From positions 186,001-250,000 of the forward strand of contig NZ_SELS01000002.1 in NCBI RefSeq assembly GCF_004197395.1: a DNA stretch of 64,000 nucleotides. Direction: 5' to 3'. The notes below the pieces were generated by a model. The model searched no databases. It was not told the DNA's origin and saw nothing but the letters and a program-made list of their open reading frames with translations. The stretch comes from Paraburkholderia sp. UYCP14C (GTDB taxonomy: Bacteria; Pseudomonadota; Gammaproteobacteria; Burkholderiales; Burkholderiaceae). The translations under genes were made by a program, and so were the position numbers. Below, piece by piece: positions 26,459-39,841 of the stretch (the first letter of the stretch is position 1; each line of letters opens with the position of its first letter).

Positions 26459-26839
26459 ATGTATTGGTCTCTTCTAGCTGTCGCGATTGGCGGCGCACTC
26501 GGCTCGCTGTTTCGCTGGTTCCTCGGCTTTCGGCTGAACGCGATCTTTAGCGACCTGCCGCTCGGCACGCTCGCCGCCAACGTGATCGCCGGCTACATCA
26601 TCGGCGTGGCGGTCGCGGGCTTCGCGCGGGTGCCCCAGCTCGCGCCGGAATGGCGGCTGTTCGTCATCACCGGTCTGATGGGCGGCCTGTCGACGTTCTC
26701 GACGTTTTCCGCGGAGGTCGTGCAGCGCCTGCAGGACGGCCGGCTCGGCTGGGCCGCCGGCGAGGTGGCGATTCACGTGAGCGCGTCGCTGATCATGACG
26801 ATTCTCGGCATCGCGACGGTTTCGCTGCTGGCGCGCTGA
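26459..26839 (+). CDS. crcB: Fluoride channel/exporter CrcB (Fluc)
   Basis: A 126-residue membrane protein with four hydrophobic helices. The family motifs are clear: [10 protein letters not shown] near the N-terminus, [16 protein letters not shown], and [14 protein letters not shown], which carries the Na+- and fluoride-binding STFSTF element. It forms a dual-topology dimer that lets fluoride leave the cytoplasm. The single gene fits the homodimeric type. The ATG at 26459 lacks a clear ribosome binding site. A fluoride riboswitch is located directly upstream. The gene ends 16 bases from the convergent amidase gene. Confidence 0.95.
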   Translation: MYWSLLAVAIGGALGSLFRWFLGFRLNAIFSDLPLGTLAANVIAGYIIGVAVAGFARVPQLAPEWRLFVITGLMGGLSTFSTFSAEVVQRLQDGRLGWAAGEVAIHVSASLIMTILGIATVSLLAR

Positions 26840-26855
26840 GACCCGCACGTGAGCT

Positions 26856-28259
26856 TTAGCCGGCTACCGGATCGACTGCCGATACCGGGGCGCTGCGCGC
26901 TTCGATCGCAAGACCGGCCTGCAGACACAGGTCCTCCCTGAAATGCGCGGCAACGATCTGTACGCCTACCGGTACTCCGTTCACGAGATCGGTCGTGACC
27001 GTGAGGCCCGGCAAGCCCATCGCCGGTAGCGCTCGCATGGTGAGTTGCGACTCCCACACACGCTCGAAGCCGTCGATTCCCTCGCGATCCAGATCGTCGG
27101 GAAACGGCAGTTCCGCCGATACCGGCAGGATCAGAACCGCATATCGATCGAGGAAGGTCCGCCACTGCCGCATCAAGGTCGTCCGTCTCACCAGCGAGTC
27201 CTTGATCACGTCGGCTGGCAGATCGACTACCTTGAGCCGAGCCGCGGCGACGACCGCAGCCGCGCCCGGGTCGCCATCGCACTCCACCGAGCGTGCCAGC
27301 GCATCGAATCCATCTCCTAGCCACAGCCGCTCCTGAACTTGCGCCGCGTCGCGAATCGGGGGCGTGTCGTCGATTTCGTCGACGCTCCAACCGGCATCGA
27401 CGAGTTTGCGCGCGGCTTCGCGCAGCGCCGCTTCGACTTCCGCAGCGATCCGCAAACCGCCGGGACGCAGGCACAACGCCGCGCGCTTCGGCGCCTCGGC
27501 GCCGACCAGCGGCATCGGCACATACCAGGGATCGCGAACGTCCGGCGCCGCAAGCGCCAGCAGACCCAGACGCAGGTCCTCGATGGTTCGGCCCATCGGA
27601 CCGGCCGCCGACATCAGCTGAGCCCCGATCGTACGTTCGGGCCACGTTGCGTTGTACGCCGGCACGCGTCCCAGGCTTGGGCGAATCCCATGGATGCCGC
27701 AGGCGTACGCGGGATAGCGGATCGAACCGCCAATGTCGGTGCCGATCGCGAGTTGTCCGATACCCGCCGCAACGGCGGCAGCGCCGCCGCCCGATGACCC
27801 ACCGGGCGTGCGCGACCGGTCGCGGGGATTGAAGGTCTTGCCGTGCACCTGGTTCGACGTGAACCAGCGCAACGCGAAGGTCGGCGAGTTGCTGCGGCCC
27901 AGCAGCACCGCGCCCGCCTTTTCGAGGTTGTCGACCAGCGGGCTGTCCTCTTGAGCGACGAGGTTTTCGTGGCTCCGCGCTCCGTTCGTCGTCGCGAAGC
28001 CACGCTGGTCGATGTTGATCTTCACCGTCACCGGCACGCCGGCAAGCGGCCCCAACGTCTCGCCGCGAGCGCGCGCGCGGTCCACCGCCTCGGCCTGCTG
28101 AAGCACCGCTTCCGGCCGGTATGCAACGATTGCATTCAGCGCCGGATTCACCGACTCCAGACGTTCCAATGCGGATTGCGCGGCCTCTTTGGCCGATACG
28201 TCGCCGTTCCTGATCCGCGTCGCAAGATCGTTTGCACTCAGGCGCCAAAGCTCGGTCAT
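26856..28259 (-). CDS. Amidase-signature family hydrolase
   Basis: A 467-residue enzyme of the amidase-signature family. The Ser-cisSer-Lys triad is visible: K80 in VTVKINID, S155 in TPGGSSGGGAAA (Gly/Ser-rich signature) and the nucleophile S179 in GTDIGGSIR. Such enzymes hydrolyse linear amides or carbamates; the substrate is unknown. GatA is unlikely because the gene stands alone without gatB or gatC. It is divergent from an MFS carrier gene with a 274-base spacer, so the two may serve one compound. Codon choice looks less GC-biased than in flanking genes, as in the MFS gene. Confidence 0.88.
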   Translation of the reverse strand: MTELWRLSANDLATRIRNGDVSAKEAAQSALERLESVNPALNAIVAYRPEAVLQQAEAVDRARARGETLGPLAGVPVTVKINIDQRGFATTNGARSHENLVAQEDSPLVDNLEKAGAVLLGRSNSPTFALRWFTSNQVHGKTFNPRDRSRTPGGSSGGGAAAVAAGIGQLAIGTDIGGSIRYPAYACGIHGIRPSLGRVPAYNATWPERTIGAQLMSAAGPMGRTIEDLRLGLLALAAPDVRDPWYVPMPLVGAEAPKRAALCLRPGGLRIAAEVEAALREAARKLVDAGWSVDEIDDTPPIRDAAQVQERLWLGDGFDALARSVECDGDPGAAAVVAAARLKVVDLPADVIKDSLVRRTTLMRQWRTFLDRYAVLILPVSAELPFPDDLDREGIDGFERVWESQLTMRALPAMGLPGLTVTTDLVNGVPVGVQIVAAHFREDLCLQAGLAIEARSAPVSAVDPVAG

Positions 28260-28533
28260 GGTTCCTCCAGCAACTCGTGGTTAGTCTTCGCTGATCCGAA
28301 CGATGGCTTCGCCGCCGCTTCGGATTCATCGGTCATACACGCATGGCGTCATTTAGCACGCGCTTTGTATCCGCATGTTGTCTGATACCGCATTATTTGT
28401 AACCGAACTCGGAACCTTCCGAGCGCCGGCTGGCGGATTACTATGTCAGCCGGTCACACGACTGCGCGCGAGGTAGCATTTCGACCATTCACCCGGGCAG
28501 GCGCTGCCCTTGTCGATCAACAGAGTCCGGCGC

Positions 28534-29700
28534 ATGCCACCATTCCATGCTCTTTTCGTTCTGCTCGGCACGCTGCTCGCCGCAAGCGGTTATGGGGCGA
28601 CGTTTCTGCTCTCGATGCATTTCCGGTCCGTGGGCGGAACCGACCTGAATACCGGCGTCGCGTTCGCGCAAGCGGTGATCGGCACGTTCGTGAGCTTTCC
28701 GCTGGTGGACTGGTTCGCGCCGCGCGTCGGCGCGGCGCGATTGACGGCGATCGGGGCGCTATGCCTCGGCGCGGGTGTCGCGGCTTTCACGGTAGTCGCG
28801 CCCGAGAATGCGATCGGCTTCGTTCCCGGGTTCCTCGTCGGTTTCGGCTGGGGTTCCTTCAGTCTCGCCGCACCCATGGCGCTGGCCGAACGAACCACCA
28901 ATACCGATCGTGGCTCATGGTTGATGCGGTTCGGCACGATACAGATGCTGGGCATCGGCGCCTGTCCGGCGCTCGCCGCGTTCGCGATCCGCTCGCTGCA
29001 CTGGACCGTCGCAACCGTGCTGCTGGTCGTCGCAGGCCTGTGCATGATCGCATCGTTGATGCTGGAAGTTTTCGCGCGGCTGTCGCCGAATCCCGCAACG
29101 CACCTGCAAAGACCATGGGCACTCAGTTCCGGCGCCATTCTGCGCACGCGCGCGGTTTATTCGATCGCGATGATCGGCTTGTGTGCCTGCGTTTTCTCCG
29201 GCTTGTTGACGTTCCAGATGGCGCTGGTTCAGGGGACGGGATCCAGCGCCGGTACGTTCTTCAGCGTCTACACCGTGACGGTCGTTGTCGCGCGCTGGCT
29301 GCTTGGACGGCTCGTGATCATTTCGCCGCGTGAAATCACGACGAAACTCGTGCTGCTGTTGATGCTGCTCGGCGTCGCAGCCATGTTCGCCGTTCCGTAT
29401 CACACGCTGTTTCACCCGACCAGCGCCGTCCTGTTCGGAGCCGGCTACGGGCTCGCCTATCCTGTGATCCAGGAACAAGCCGTCAACGATTCCGATTCGA
29501 TTTATCGTCATGCCGCGCTGACATGGTTCATCGTCGCCTACTCGCTCGGTGCGTTCGGCTTTCCCGCCGTCGGCGGATGGGTGCTCGTGCACGTAGGAAG
29601 GAGCGCGTTGATTGCGCTGATCGCGATGTGTGGCACGTCGGCGCTCGCGCTATCCGTACTGCGCGATAAGCGACACCTCACTACAAAAATCGGTTCGTGA
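28534..29700 (+). CDS. MFS transporter
   Basis: A 388-residue protein with about 12 hydrophobic helices typical of the major facilitator superfamily. Loop elements include FAPRVGAARLT after helix 2 and NPATHLQRPWALSS in the central loop. It may export or import a compound related to the divergent amidase. The frame begins at a TTG (28510), but the ATG at 28534 (MPPFHALFVLLG) places the first helix normally. The gene is followed by an AT-richer non-coding stretch. Confidence 0.8.
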   Translation: MPPFHALFVLLGTLLAASGYGATFLLSMHFRSVGGTDLNTGVAFAQAVIGTFVSFPLVDWFAPRVGAARLTAIGALCLGAGVAAFTVVAPENAIGFVPGFLVGFGWGSFSLAAPMALAERTTNTDRGSWLMRFGTIQMLGIGACPALAAFAIRSLHWTVATVLLVVAGLCMIASLMLEVFARLSPNPATHLQRPWALSSGAILRTRAVYSIAMIGLCACVFSGLLTFQMALVQGTGSSAGTFFSVYTVTVVVARWLLGRLVIISPREITTKLVLLLMLLGVAAMFAVPYHTLFHPTSAVLFGAGYGLAYPVIQEQAVNDSDSIYRHAALTWFIVAYSLGAFGFPAVGGWVLVHVGRSALIALIAMCGTSALALSVLRDKRHLTTKIGS

Positions 29701-29845
29701 GCGCGAGGCGGGATCATAATCCAACGCTCAGCGTCAGCGTAGTAATGTGAATCGGATAGATATCACTAAAACGCCTTCAGTTATTTCTTATTTTCCTTGT
29801 ACGGAAACACCGCCTCATTGAGCTTCCATTCACTTTTTATCCGAC

Positions 29846-30169
29846 TTACTTTATTGATTGAAAGTTTTTGCGCGACTCGATGTGCGGAGCATGATTCGTG
29901 GACGCGTGGTCAGCCTTATGCGTCCTTTTGCGCCTATTGCCGCTGCAAACCGCTTTGGACACGCATTGCCGGAACCTGTAAAAAGTCAAAAACCAATCAG
30001 CAGCCGGTAATTTTTGCGTGTAGCCTTTGGCGTGAGTGACAGTCTTGATGCTTTCAATGCCTTCTTTCGGGATGCCGTTTTTGCGAAGTTTTTCGGATCT
30101 GGCTGCGTGGAATTTTCCGATGAAAATGGAGGCCAGCGTAGTTATTACGCAAGAATATTGATGTGGCGA
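29846..30169 (-). pseudogene. Open frame without start codon, possible decayed gene
   Basis: The minus strand is open for 107 codons between stops with no ATG, GTG or TTG near its beginning. Its middle reads like protein (AARSEKLRKNGIPKEG, then IESIKTVTHAKGYTQKLPA) and is Lys-rich, unlike neighbouring genes. I cannot assign a family. It could be the remnant of an acquired gene or chance openness in AT-richer DNA. Confidence 0.2.
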
Positions 30170-30286
30170 TTACCGAATCCACCCGTGAGCGCATAGCGTT
30201 TTGCGAGTATGCGAATCACGTATCACCGCGGCACGCGACGCAGCGCCGCTGACAGTCAAGCTTCCGCTGTTGTGCGCTGATAGATG

Positions 30287-30316
30287 AAAAAAAAGGCGTC
30301 GCGTTGCCGCGACGCC
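30287..30316 (-). terminator. Intrinsic terminator
   Basis: GGCGTCGCG (30295-30303) pairs perfectly with CGCGACGCC (30308-30316) around TTGC. On the minus strand the stem is followed by eight U (30287-30294); on the plus strand by TTAAAAA, so it is effective mainly for minus-strand transcripts. Confidence 0.8.
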
Positions 30317-30480
30317 TTAAAAAGTTCTAGCCATTCCGAGGGCCGTGCTAGAACCTGAGAGAAGGTATTCGAAAGGCGCAAGCGCATTGGGCCGACAAAT
30401 CGATCCTGCAATCCGGGATTATTCCGCTCGCATGCACCAAAACGCAGCGGTGAAAAGCGACTTTCGAAATTAGGTTCCAT
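30287..30480 (-). ncRNA. Candidate small RNA ending in an intrinsic terminator
   Basis: Read on the minus strand, the region ends with hairpin GTTCTAGC/GCTAGAAC (30324-30354) and then a 9-bp terminator stem with eight U. No protein gene on that strand reaches the terminator: the only frame (30256-30480) reads through it and lacks a ribosome binding site. A TTGACT box lies near 30509 with an A/T-rich region 15-18 bases further on. Size would be about 190 bases. Function unknown. Confidence 0.35.
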
Positions 30481-30672
30481 TTTTTATGGTTATGCTGACT
30501 AAGTCAAGCAAAAAGATATAGTCGCCCATGAATCGGCAATTTCTTCCGATACAATGAGTTCCTTAAAGATATCTGAAAGGGATGCCCCGGTTTGGAGATG
30601 CTCCCGCCCTCTATGAGCGGCCGTCAACAGCTTGTCGAACGAACAATTTGAAATACCGTTCCAAAAAAACGC

Positions 30673-31518
30673 ATGAACCGATCTACACCCAACCAGACCG
30701 TCGCCGCCAGGGTCCCCGCCAGCAAAGACCGGGAGGGCCCGGGCGATGAAGTCACCGCGCTCGCGCGCGGCCTGACCGTACTGCGCGCCGTCGCCGCCGC
30801 GCACGCCCCGCTGAGCAATCGCGAACTCGCCGAGTTGACCGGCATCCCGAAACCCACCGTGTCGCGCATCACCGCGACCCTCGTGGGCGCCGGTTTTCTG
30901 CTGCGACTGCCCGACAGCGAGCGCTTCGTGCTGACCTCGTCGGTGCTCGAACTGAGCAACGGCTTTCTGCGCAACTTCGACATCCGCTCGCGCGCGCGGC
31001 CGTTTCTGATCGAACTCGCGGAACGCACCTCGTTGTCGGTGCACCTCGCGGTGCGCGATCGCTACGACATGGTCGTCATCGACGCGATCCGGCCGCGTTC
31101 GGCGGTGCTCGTCTCGCGGCTCGAAATCGGCTCGCGTATGAGCCTGACGCGCACGGCCGTGGGCCGGGCGTACCTCGCGGCGCTCGCGCAGCCGGAACGC
31201 GACCGTCTGCTCGTCGGCCTGCAGACGGCCGAAGGTGACGATTGGGGCTATATCGGCAGCCGTCTCGTCAGCGCGATCCAGGACACGCTCGAGCGCGGCT
31301 TCGCGATCGCCACCGGCGAGTGGTACAACGGGCTGAACGCGATCGCGCTCGGCTTCGTCGGGCCGTCGGGCGAGCGCTACGCGGTCAATTGCGGCGGCTC
31401 GGCCGACCAGTGTCCGCGCGATTGGCTGATCTCGCACGCCGCGCCCGCGCTGCTCGAGTGCATCGACAAGATCGTGCAGGAGATCGGCGGCGCACCGGGG
31501 CGCCGGCTCGACGAATAG
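30673..31518 (+). CDS. IclR-family transcriptional regulator
   Basis: A 281-residue regulator. Residues about 27-90 form the winged helix-turn-helix (ARGLTVLRAVAAAHAPLSNRELAE, then TGIPKPTVSRITATLVGAGFL). Residues about 100-270 form the effector-binding IclR domain, with SVHLAVRDRYDMVVID, the conserved SRMSLTRTAVGRAYLA and ERGFAIATGEWYNGLNAIA. Members control catabolism of aromatic or small organic acids and multidrug pumps. The closest downstream genes encode an mdtABC pump about 410 bases away on the same strand, so a link is possible but not shown. The neighbour on the left is the AT-rich stretch. Confidence 0.9.
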   Translation: MNRSTPNQTVAARVPASKDREGPGDEVTALARGLTVLRAVAAAHAPLSNRELAELTGIPKPTVSRITATLVGAGFLLRLPDSERFVLTSSVLELSNGFLRNFDIRSRARPFLIELAERTSLSVHLAVRDRYDMVVIDAIRPRSAVLVSRLEIGSRMSLTRTAVGRAYLAALAQPERDRLLVGLQTAEGDDWGYIGSRLVSAIQDTLERGFAIATGEWYNGLNAIALGFVGPSGERYAVNCGGSADQCPRDWLISHAAPALLECIDKIVQEIGGAPGRRLDE

Positions 31519-31929
31519 GTCGTCGGCAATATCGTGCGCCAAACGGCGCCATCCCGACTTCGATCCACGCTGTGGCGATCGCATGCCGCCCTCACCCGAC
31601 AATTCGCCAACATCCTGTAACCTTCGTAATCAACCGAAAAATACGCGGCTGGACTGTTACGGACGCCGCAACGTACGATCACGCATCCCGTCGCGGGACC
31701 GCGCGCGGCGAGCCGCGAGCGCCGTCGAAACGGCCTCGCCCATCCGTGTGATGATTCCGCATTGCGTTAACATCTCTGTCCCGCGCCTCGGATAGCATCG
31801 CGCTGAACATTGCGCGGCGCCCACCGCCACGACCGCCTGACCTGCCGCCCATGTACCGGCCACCGTCCTTCGAACGGCGGCGAGCGCATCGGCGGCTCAC
31901 ATCACAAAGCCAGCCACCTGACCGAACCG
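31519..31929. other. Intergenic region before mdtABC
   Basis: About 410 bases between the IclR gene and mdtA. Short overlapping frames show no protein-like pattern. It presumably contains the pump promoter; I cannot name a confident element. Confidence 0.4.
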
Positions 31930-33327
31930 ATGGACGAACAACAAAAGCACCCGGAAACCCAACGCCCTACCGCTTCCCAGCCAGCCGCGAGCGGCGCGCA
32001 ATCGAGCGCGCCCGGCACGGTGAAACGCCATCGCGGCCGCACCGTCGCGCTGATCGTCGCGGCGCTGGTGGTGCTCGGCGTCGTGCTGTGGCGCTGGCAT
32101 CCGTGGGGCGGGCCCGGCAGCGGCGCGAGCGCGCCGGCTGCCGCGAGCGGCGCGCGCAGCGGCCGCTTCGGCCGCGGCGGCGCGAACGCGATGGCCAACC
32201 TCGCGCAGCCGGTGCACGTCGCCGCCGCGACGCAGGGCGAGATGCCGGTCGTGCTGACCGCGCTCGGCACGGTCACGCCGCTCGCCACCGTCACGGTGCT
32301 GCCGCAGTTGAGCGGCGTACTGCAGGACGTCTATTTCAAGGAAGGCCAGATGGTCAGGAAGGGCGACGTGCTGGCCCAGATCGACCCGCGCCCGTATGAG
32401 ATTTCGCTGCGCAACGCCGAGGGCACGCTGGTGCGCGACGAGGCGCTGCTCGCGACCGCGCGTCTCGATCTGAAGCGCTATCAGACGCTGCTCGCGCAGG
32501 ACTCGATCGCAAGTCAGCAGGTCGACACCCAGGCGTCGCTGGTGCGGCAATACGAAGGCACGGTGAAGTCCGATCAGGCGAACATCGACAGCTTCAAGCT
32601 CGACCTCGTGTACGCGCGCATCACCGCGCCGGTGTCGGGACGCGTCGGCCTGCGCCAGGTCGACCCGGGCAATTACGTGACCTCGGGCCTCACCAACGGC
32701 ATCGTCGTGATTACGCAGCTCGATCCGATCAGCGTGGTGTTCACCACTTCCGAAGACAACCTGCAGCAGATCATCCAGCACACGCAGAACGGCGAGTCGC
32801 TGTCGGCGACCGCGTACGACCGCAGCAACACGCATCCGCTCGAAGTCGGTTCGCTGAAGACGATGGACAACCAGATCGACACGACCACCGGCACGATCAA
32901 GCTGCGCGCGATCTTCGCGAACAAGGACAACGGCCTGTTCCCGAACCAGTTCGTCAATACGCGCCTGCTCGTCGATACGATCAAGGACGCGGTGATCGTA
33001 CCGACCTCGGCGGTGCTCAACGGCTCGATGGGTAGCTTCGTGTACGTCGTGAAGGCCGACAACACGGTCACCGTGCGCCAGGTCAAGGTCGGCCCGGTCG
33101 ACGGCGAGCGCACCAGCATCCAGTCGGGCCTCGCGGTCGGCGAGCGCGTCGTGATCGACGGTTCGGACCGGCTGCGCGAAGGCGCGAAAATCACGATTCC
33201 GGCCGAGCGGCCGCGGGGCGCATCCGGCGCATCCGGCGCGCACGGCGCGAGCGCGCCGGCTGGCGCCTCGGCCGCCTCGGGCGCGCACGCGCATCACGGC
33301 CGGAAAGCGTCGCAGGCATCGCAATAA
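31930..33327 (+). CDS. mdtA: RND efflux periplasmic adaptor, MdtA type
   Basis: A 465-residue membrane-fusion protein. A single N-terminal helix (about residues 35-56, TVALIVAALVVLGVVLW) anchors it in the inner membrane. The first half of the lipoyl domain (VTVLPQLSGVLQDVYFKEGQMVRKGDVLAQID) precedes an alpha-hairpin (about 150-210), the returning lipoyl strand (ARITAPVSGRVGLRQVDPG) and beta-barrel domains. It would link the MdtB/MdtC pumps to an outer-membrane channel. The C-terminal 40 residues are a Gly/Ala/Ser/His-rich tail (SGAHAHHGRKASQASQ). The frame runs upstream to 31810, but the ATG at 31930 gives the usual short cytoplasmic start. The first gene of mdtABC, 23 bases before mdtB. Confidence 0.92.
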   Translation: MDEQQKHPETQRPTASQPAASGAQSSAPGTVKRHRGRTVALIVAALVVLGVVLWRWHPWGGPGSGASAPAAASGARSGRFGRGGANAMANLAQPVHVAAATQGEMPVVLTALGTVTPLATVTVLPQLSGVLQDVYFKEGQMVRKGDVLAQIDPRPYEISLRNAEGTLVRDEALLATARLDLKRYQTLLAQDSIASQQVDTQASLVRQYEGTVKSDQANIDSFKLDLVYARITAPVSGRVGLRQVDPGNYVTSGLTNGIVVITQLDPISVVFTTSEDNLQQIIQHTQNGESLSATAYDRSNTHPLEVGSLKTMDNQIDTTTGTIKLRAIFANKDNGLFPNQFVNTRLLVDTIKDAVIVPTSAVLNGSMGSFVYVVKADNTVTVRQVKVGPVDGERTSIQSGLAVGERVVIDGSDRLREGAKITIPAERPRGASGASGAHGASAPAGASAASGAHAHHGRKASQASQ

Positions 33328-33350
33328 AGTAAAGGCTCGGCACTTACCGC

Positions 33351-36300
33351 ATGAATCCATCCCGCGCTTTTATTCTGCGTCCCGTCGGCACCGCGCTGCT
33401 GATGGCGGCGATCATGCTGGTCGGTCTCGTCGCGCTGCGCTTTCTGCCGCTGTCCGCGCTGCCCGAGGTCGACTATCCGACGATCCAGGTGCAGACCTTC
33501 TATCCGGGCGCGAGCCCGGACGTGATGACCTCGTCCGTGACGGCGCCGCTCGAGCGGCAGTTCGGGCAGATGCCGTCGCTCAACCAGATGTCGTCGCAAA
33601 GCTCGGCCGGCTCGTCGATCATCACACTGCAGTTCAGCCTCGACCTGCCGCTCGACATCGCCGAGCAGGAAGTCCAGGCGGCGATCAACGCGGCGGGCAA
33701 CCTGCTGCCGTCCGACCTGCCCGCGCCGCCGATCTACGCGAAGGTGAACCCGGCCGACGCGCCGATCATCACGCTCGCGATCACGTCGAAAACGCTGCCG
33801 CTCACGCAGGTGCAGGATCTCGCCGACACGCGTCTCGCGCAGAAGATTTCGCAGGTCGCGGGGGTGGGTCTGGTGAGCCTGTCGGGCGGCCAGCGCCCGG
33901 CGATCCGCATTCAGGCGAACCCGCGCGCGCTCGCCGCGTACGGCCTGAATCTCGACGACCTGCGCACCACGATCTCGAACCTGAACGTCAATACGCCGAA
34001 GGGCAACTTCGACGGCCCGACGCGCAACTACACGATCAACTCGAACGACCAGTTGACGAGCGCCGACGAGTACCGGAGCGCGGTGGTCGCGTACAAGAAC
34101 GGCCGTCCGGTGATGCTGACCGACGTCGCGAGCATCGTGGCGGGACCGGAGAATACGAAGCTCGGCGCGTGGGTCGACAACACCCCCGCGATCATCCTGA
34201 ACGTGCAGCGCCAGCCGGGCGCGAACGTGATCCAGGTGGTCGACAGCATCAAGACGCTGCTGCCGCAACTGCAACAGTCGCTGCCCGCCGCGCTCGACGT
34301 CGAGGTCGTCACCGACCGCACCACGACGATCCGCGCGTCGGTGCGCGACGTGCAGTTCGAACTGGCGATGTCGGTCGTGCTGGTCGTGCTGGTGATGTAC
34401 CTGTTCCTCGCCAACCTCTACGCGACGATCATTCCGAGCCTGTCGGTGCCGCTGTCGCTGATCGGCACGCTCGCCGTGATGTACCTGTGCGGCTTCTCGC
34501 TGGACAATCTATCGCTGATGGCGCTGACCATCGCGACCGGCTTCGTCGTCGACGACGCGATCGTGATGATCGAGAACATCGCGCGCTACGTCGAGGAAGG
34601 CGACACGGCGCTCGAAGCCGCGCTGAAGGGCTCGAAGCAGATCGGCTTCACGATCATCTCGCTGACGGTCTCGCTGATCGCGGTGCTGATTCCGCTGCTC
34701 TTCATGGGCGACGTGGTCGGGCGCCTGTTCCATGAATTCGCGATCACGCTCGCGGTGACGATCGTCATCTCGGCGGTCGTGTCGCTGACGCTCGTGCCGA
34801 TGATGTGCGCGAAGCTGTTGCGCCACACGCCGCCGCACGAAAGCCACCGCTTCGAGGCGAAGGCGCACCGCTTCATCGACTGGGTGATCGCACGCTACGG
34901 CGTCGCGCTCACCTGGGTGCTGAACCGTCAGCGCTCCACGCTGGTCGTCGCGGTGCTCACGCTGGTGCTGACCGGGCTGCTTTACGTGTACATACCGAAA
35001 GGCTTCTTCCCGGTGCAGGACACCGGCGTGATCCAGGCGATCACGCAGATGCCGCAGTCGGTGTCGTTCGCGTCGATGGCCGAGCGTCAGCAGGCGCTCG
35101 CCGACCAGATCCTGAAGAATCCGGACGTCGAAAGCCTGACCTCGTTCATCGGCGTGGACGGCAGCAACATCACGCTGAACAGCGGCCGCATGCTGATCAA
35201 CCTGAAGCCGCGCGACGACCGCAACAACACCGCGAGCGACGTGATCCGCCAGTTGCAGAAGGACGTCGCGCACATTCCGGGCGCGTCGCTGTACATGCAG
35301 CCGGTGCAGGACCTGACGATCGACTCGACCGTAAGTCCGACGCAGTATCAGTTCATGCTGACCGATCCGAACATCAGCGAATTCACGACATGGGTGCCGA
35401 AGCTGGTCGACCGCTTGAAGCAGTCGCCCGAGCTCGCCGACGTCGCGACCGATCTGCAGGACAACGGCCGCTCGGTGTTCATCGAGATCGACCGCGCGAC
35501 CGCCGCGCGCTTCGGCATCACGCCGGCCACCATCGACAGCGCGTTGTACGACGCGTTCGGCCAGCGCATCGTGTCGACGATCTTCACGCAGTCGAACCAG
35601 TACCGCGTGATTCTCGAAGCGCAGCCGACGATGCAGCACTACACCACGTCGCTGAACTCGATCTACCTGCCCTCTTCCACGTCGTCGGGCGGCCAGGTGC
35701 CGCTGTCGTCGATCGCGAAGTTCATCGAGCAACCCGCGCCGCTGCTGGTCACGCACCTGAGCCAGTTCCCGGCCACCACGGTGTCGTTCAACCTCGCGCC
35801 GGGTTCGTCGCTCGGCGCGGCCGTGCAGGCGATCGACCAGGCCGAGAAGGACATCGGCCTGCCCGCATCGTTCCAGACGCGCTTCCAGGGCGCGGCGCTC
35901 GCATTCCAGGCGTCGCTCGCGAACGAATTGTTCCTGATCCTCGCGGCGATCGTCACGATGTACATCGTGCTCGGCGTGCTGTACGAGAGCTTCATCCATC
36001 CGATCACGATTCTGTCCACGCTTCCGTCGGCCGGCGTCGGTGCGCTGCTCGCGCTGCTGATCACCGGCCACGATCTCGACATCATCGGCATCATCGGCAT
36101 CGTGCTGCTGATCGGTATCGTGAAGAAGAACGCGATCATGATGATCGACTTCGCGCTCTACGCCGAGCGCGAGGAAGGCAAGCCGCCGCGCGAGGCGATC
36201 TACCAGGCGTGTCTGCTGCGTTTCCGGCCGATCCTGATGACCACGCTCGCCGCGCTGCTCGGCGCGCTGCCGCTGATGCTCGGCACCGGCGCGGGCTCGG

Positions 36301-36485
36301 AGCTGCGCCGTCCGCTCGGTATCGCGATCGCCGGCGGTCTGATCGTGAGCCAGCTGCTGACGCTGTTCACGACGCCGGTGATCTACCTCGCGTTCGATTC
36401 GCTCGGCCGCCGGCTGCGCGAGCGCTTTCACCGCGGCGATTCGTCCGGTAGCGCCACGCCGCCCGCCACCGATGCCGGGAACTGA
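33351..36485 (+). CDS. mdtB: Multidrug efflux RND permease, MdtB type
   Basis: A 1044-residue proton-driven pump with the RND architecture: helix 1 near the N-terminus (after [20 protein letters not shown]), a large periplasmic porter/docking loop, helices 2-6, a second loop and helices 7-12. The proton-relay Asp pair lies in [14 protein letters not shown] in helix 4, and [15 protein letters not shown] marks helix 10. The PxxExxxP-type loop [12 protein letters not shown] is typical of the Mdt/HAE1 group. It pairs with MdtC to form the B2C heterotrimer known in E. coli. It lies three bases before mdtC. No outer-membrane factor gene is present in the window. Confidence 0.94.
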   Translation: MNPSRAFILRPVGTALLMAAIMLVGLVALRFLPLSALPEVDYPTIQVQTFYPGASPDVMTSSVTAPLERQFGQMPSLNQMSSQSSAGSSIITLQFSLDLPLDIAEQEVQAAINAAGNLLPSDLPAPPIYAKVNPADAPIITLAITSKTLPLTQVQDLADTRLAQKISQVAGVGLVSLSGGQRPAIRIQANPRALAAYGLNLDDLRTTISNLNVNTPKGNFDGPTRNYTINSNDQLTSADEYRSAVVAYKNGRPVMLTDVASIVAGPENTKLGAWVDNTPAIILNVQRQPGANVIQVVDSIKTLLPQLQQSLPAALDVEVVTDRTTTIRASVRDVQFELAMSVVLVVLVMYLFLANLYATIIPSLSVPLSLIGTLAVMYLCGFSLDNLSLMALTIATGFVVDDAIVMIENIARYVEEGDTALEAALKGSKQIGFTIISLTVSLIAVLIPLLFMGDVVGRLFHEFAITLAVTIVISAVVSLTLVPMMCAKLLRHTPPHESHRFEAKAHRFIDWVIARYGVALTWVLNRQRSTLVVAVLTLVLTGLLYVYIPKGFFPVQDTGVIQAITQMPQSVSFASMAERQQALADQILKNPDVESLTSFIGVDGSNITLNSGRMLINLKPRDDRNNTASDVIRQLQKDVAHIPGASLYMQPVQDLTIDSTVSPTQYQFMLTDPNISEFTTWVPKLVDRLKQSPELADVATDLQDNGRSVFIEIDRATAARFGITPATIDSALYDAFGQRIVSTIFTQSNQYRVILEAQPTMQHYTTSLNSIYLPSSTSSGGQVPLSSIAKFIEQPAPLLVTHLSQFPATTVSFNLAPGSSLGAAVQAIDQAEKDIGLPASFQTRFQGAALAFQASLANELFLILAAIVTMYIVLGVLYESFIHPITILSTLPSAGVGALLALLITGHDLDIIGIIGIVLLIGIVKKNAIMMIDFALYAEREEGKPPREAIYQACLLRFRPILMTTLAALLGALPLMLGTGAGSELRRPLGIAIAGGLIVSQLLTLFTTPVIYLAFDSLGRRLRERFHRGDSSGSATPPATDAGN

Positions 36486-36488
36486 GCG

Positions 36489-39824
<3,336 letters not shown>

Positions 39825-39841
39825 TGTAGCGGCGGTGGCGC

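Larger units (their letters stand above)
29701..30672. other. AT-richer stretch without a clear gene
   Basis: About 970 bases, visibly lower in GC than the rest of the window. The minus strand has an open frame without a usable start (29846-30169, listed separately). A strong terminator hairpin (30295-30316) lies before a possible small RNA. The last 190 bases should hold the promoter of the IclR gene. Confidence 0.5.

Noticed and set aside
26856-28259. Amidase as GatA
   Set aside because: No gatB/gatC neighbours and an isolated divergent context with a transporter.
29797-30039. 80-codon plus-strand frame in the AT-rich stretch
   Set aside because: TTG start without ribosome binding site, Cys-rich random-looking translation.
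30256-30480. 74-codon minus-strand frame in the AT-rich stretch
   Set aside because: It reads through the terminator hairpin and lacks a ribosome binding site; an RNA explains the signal better.
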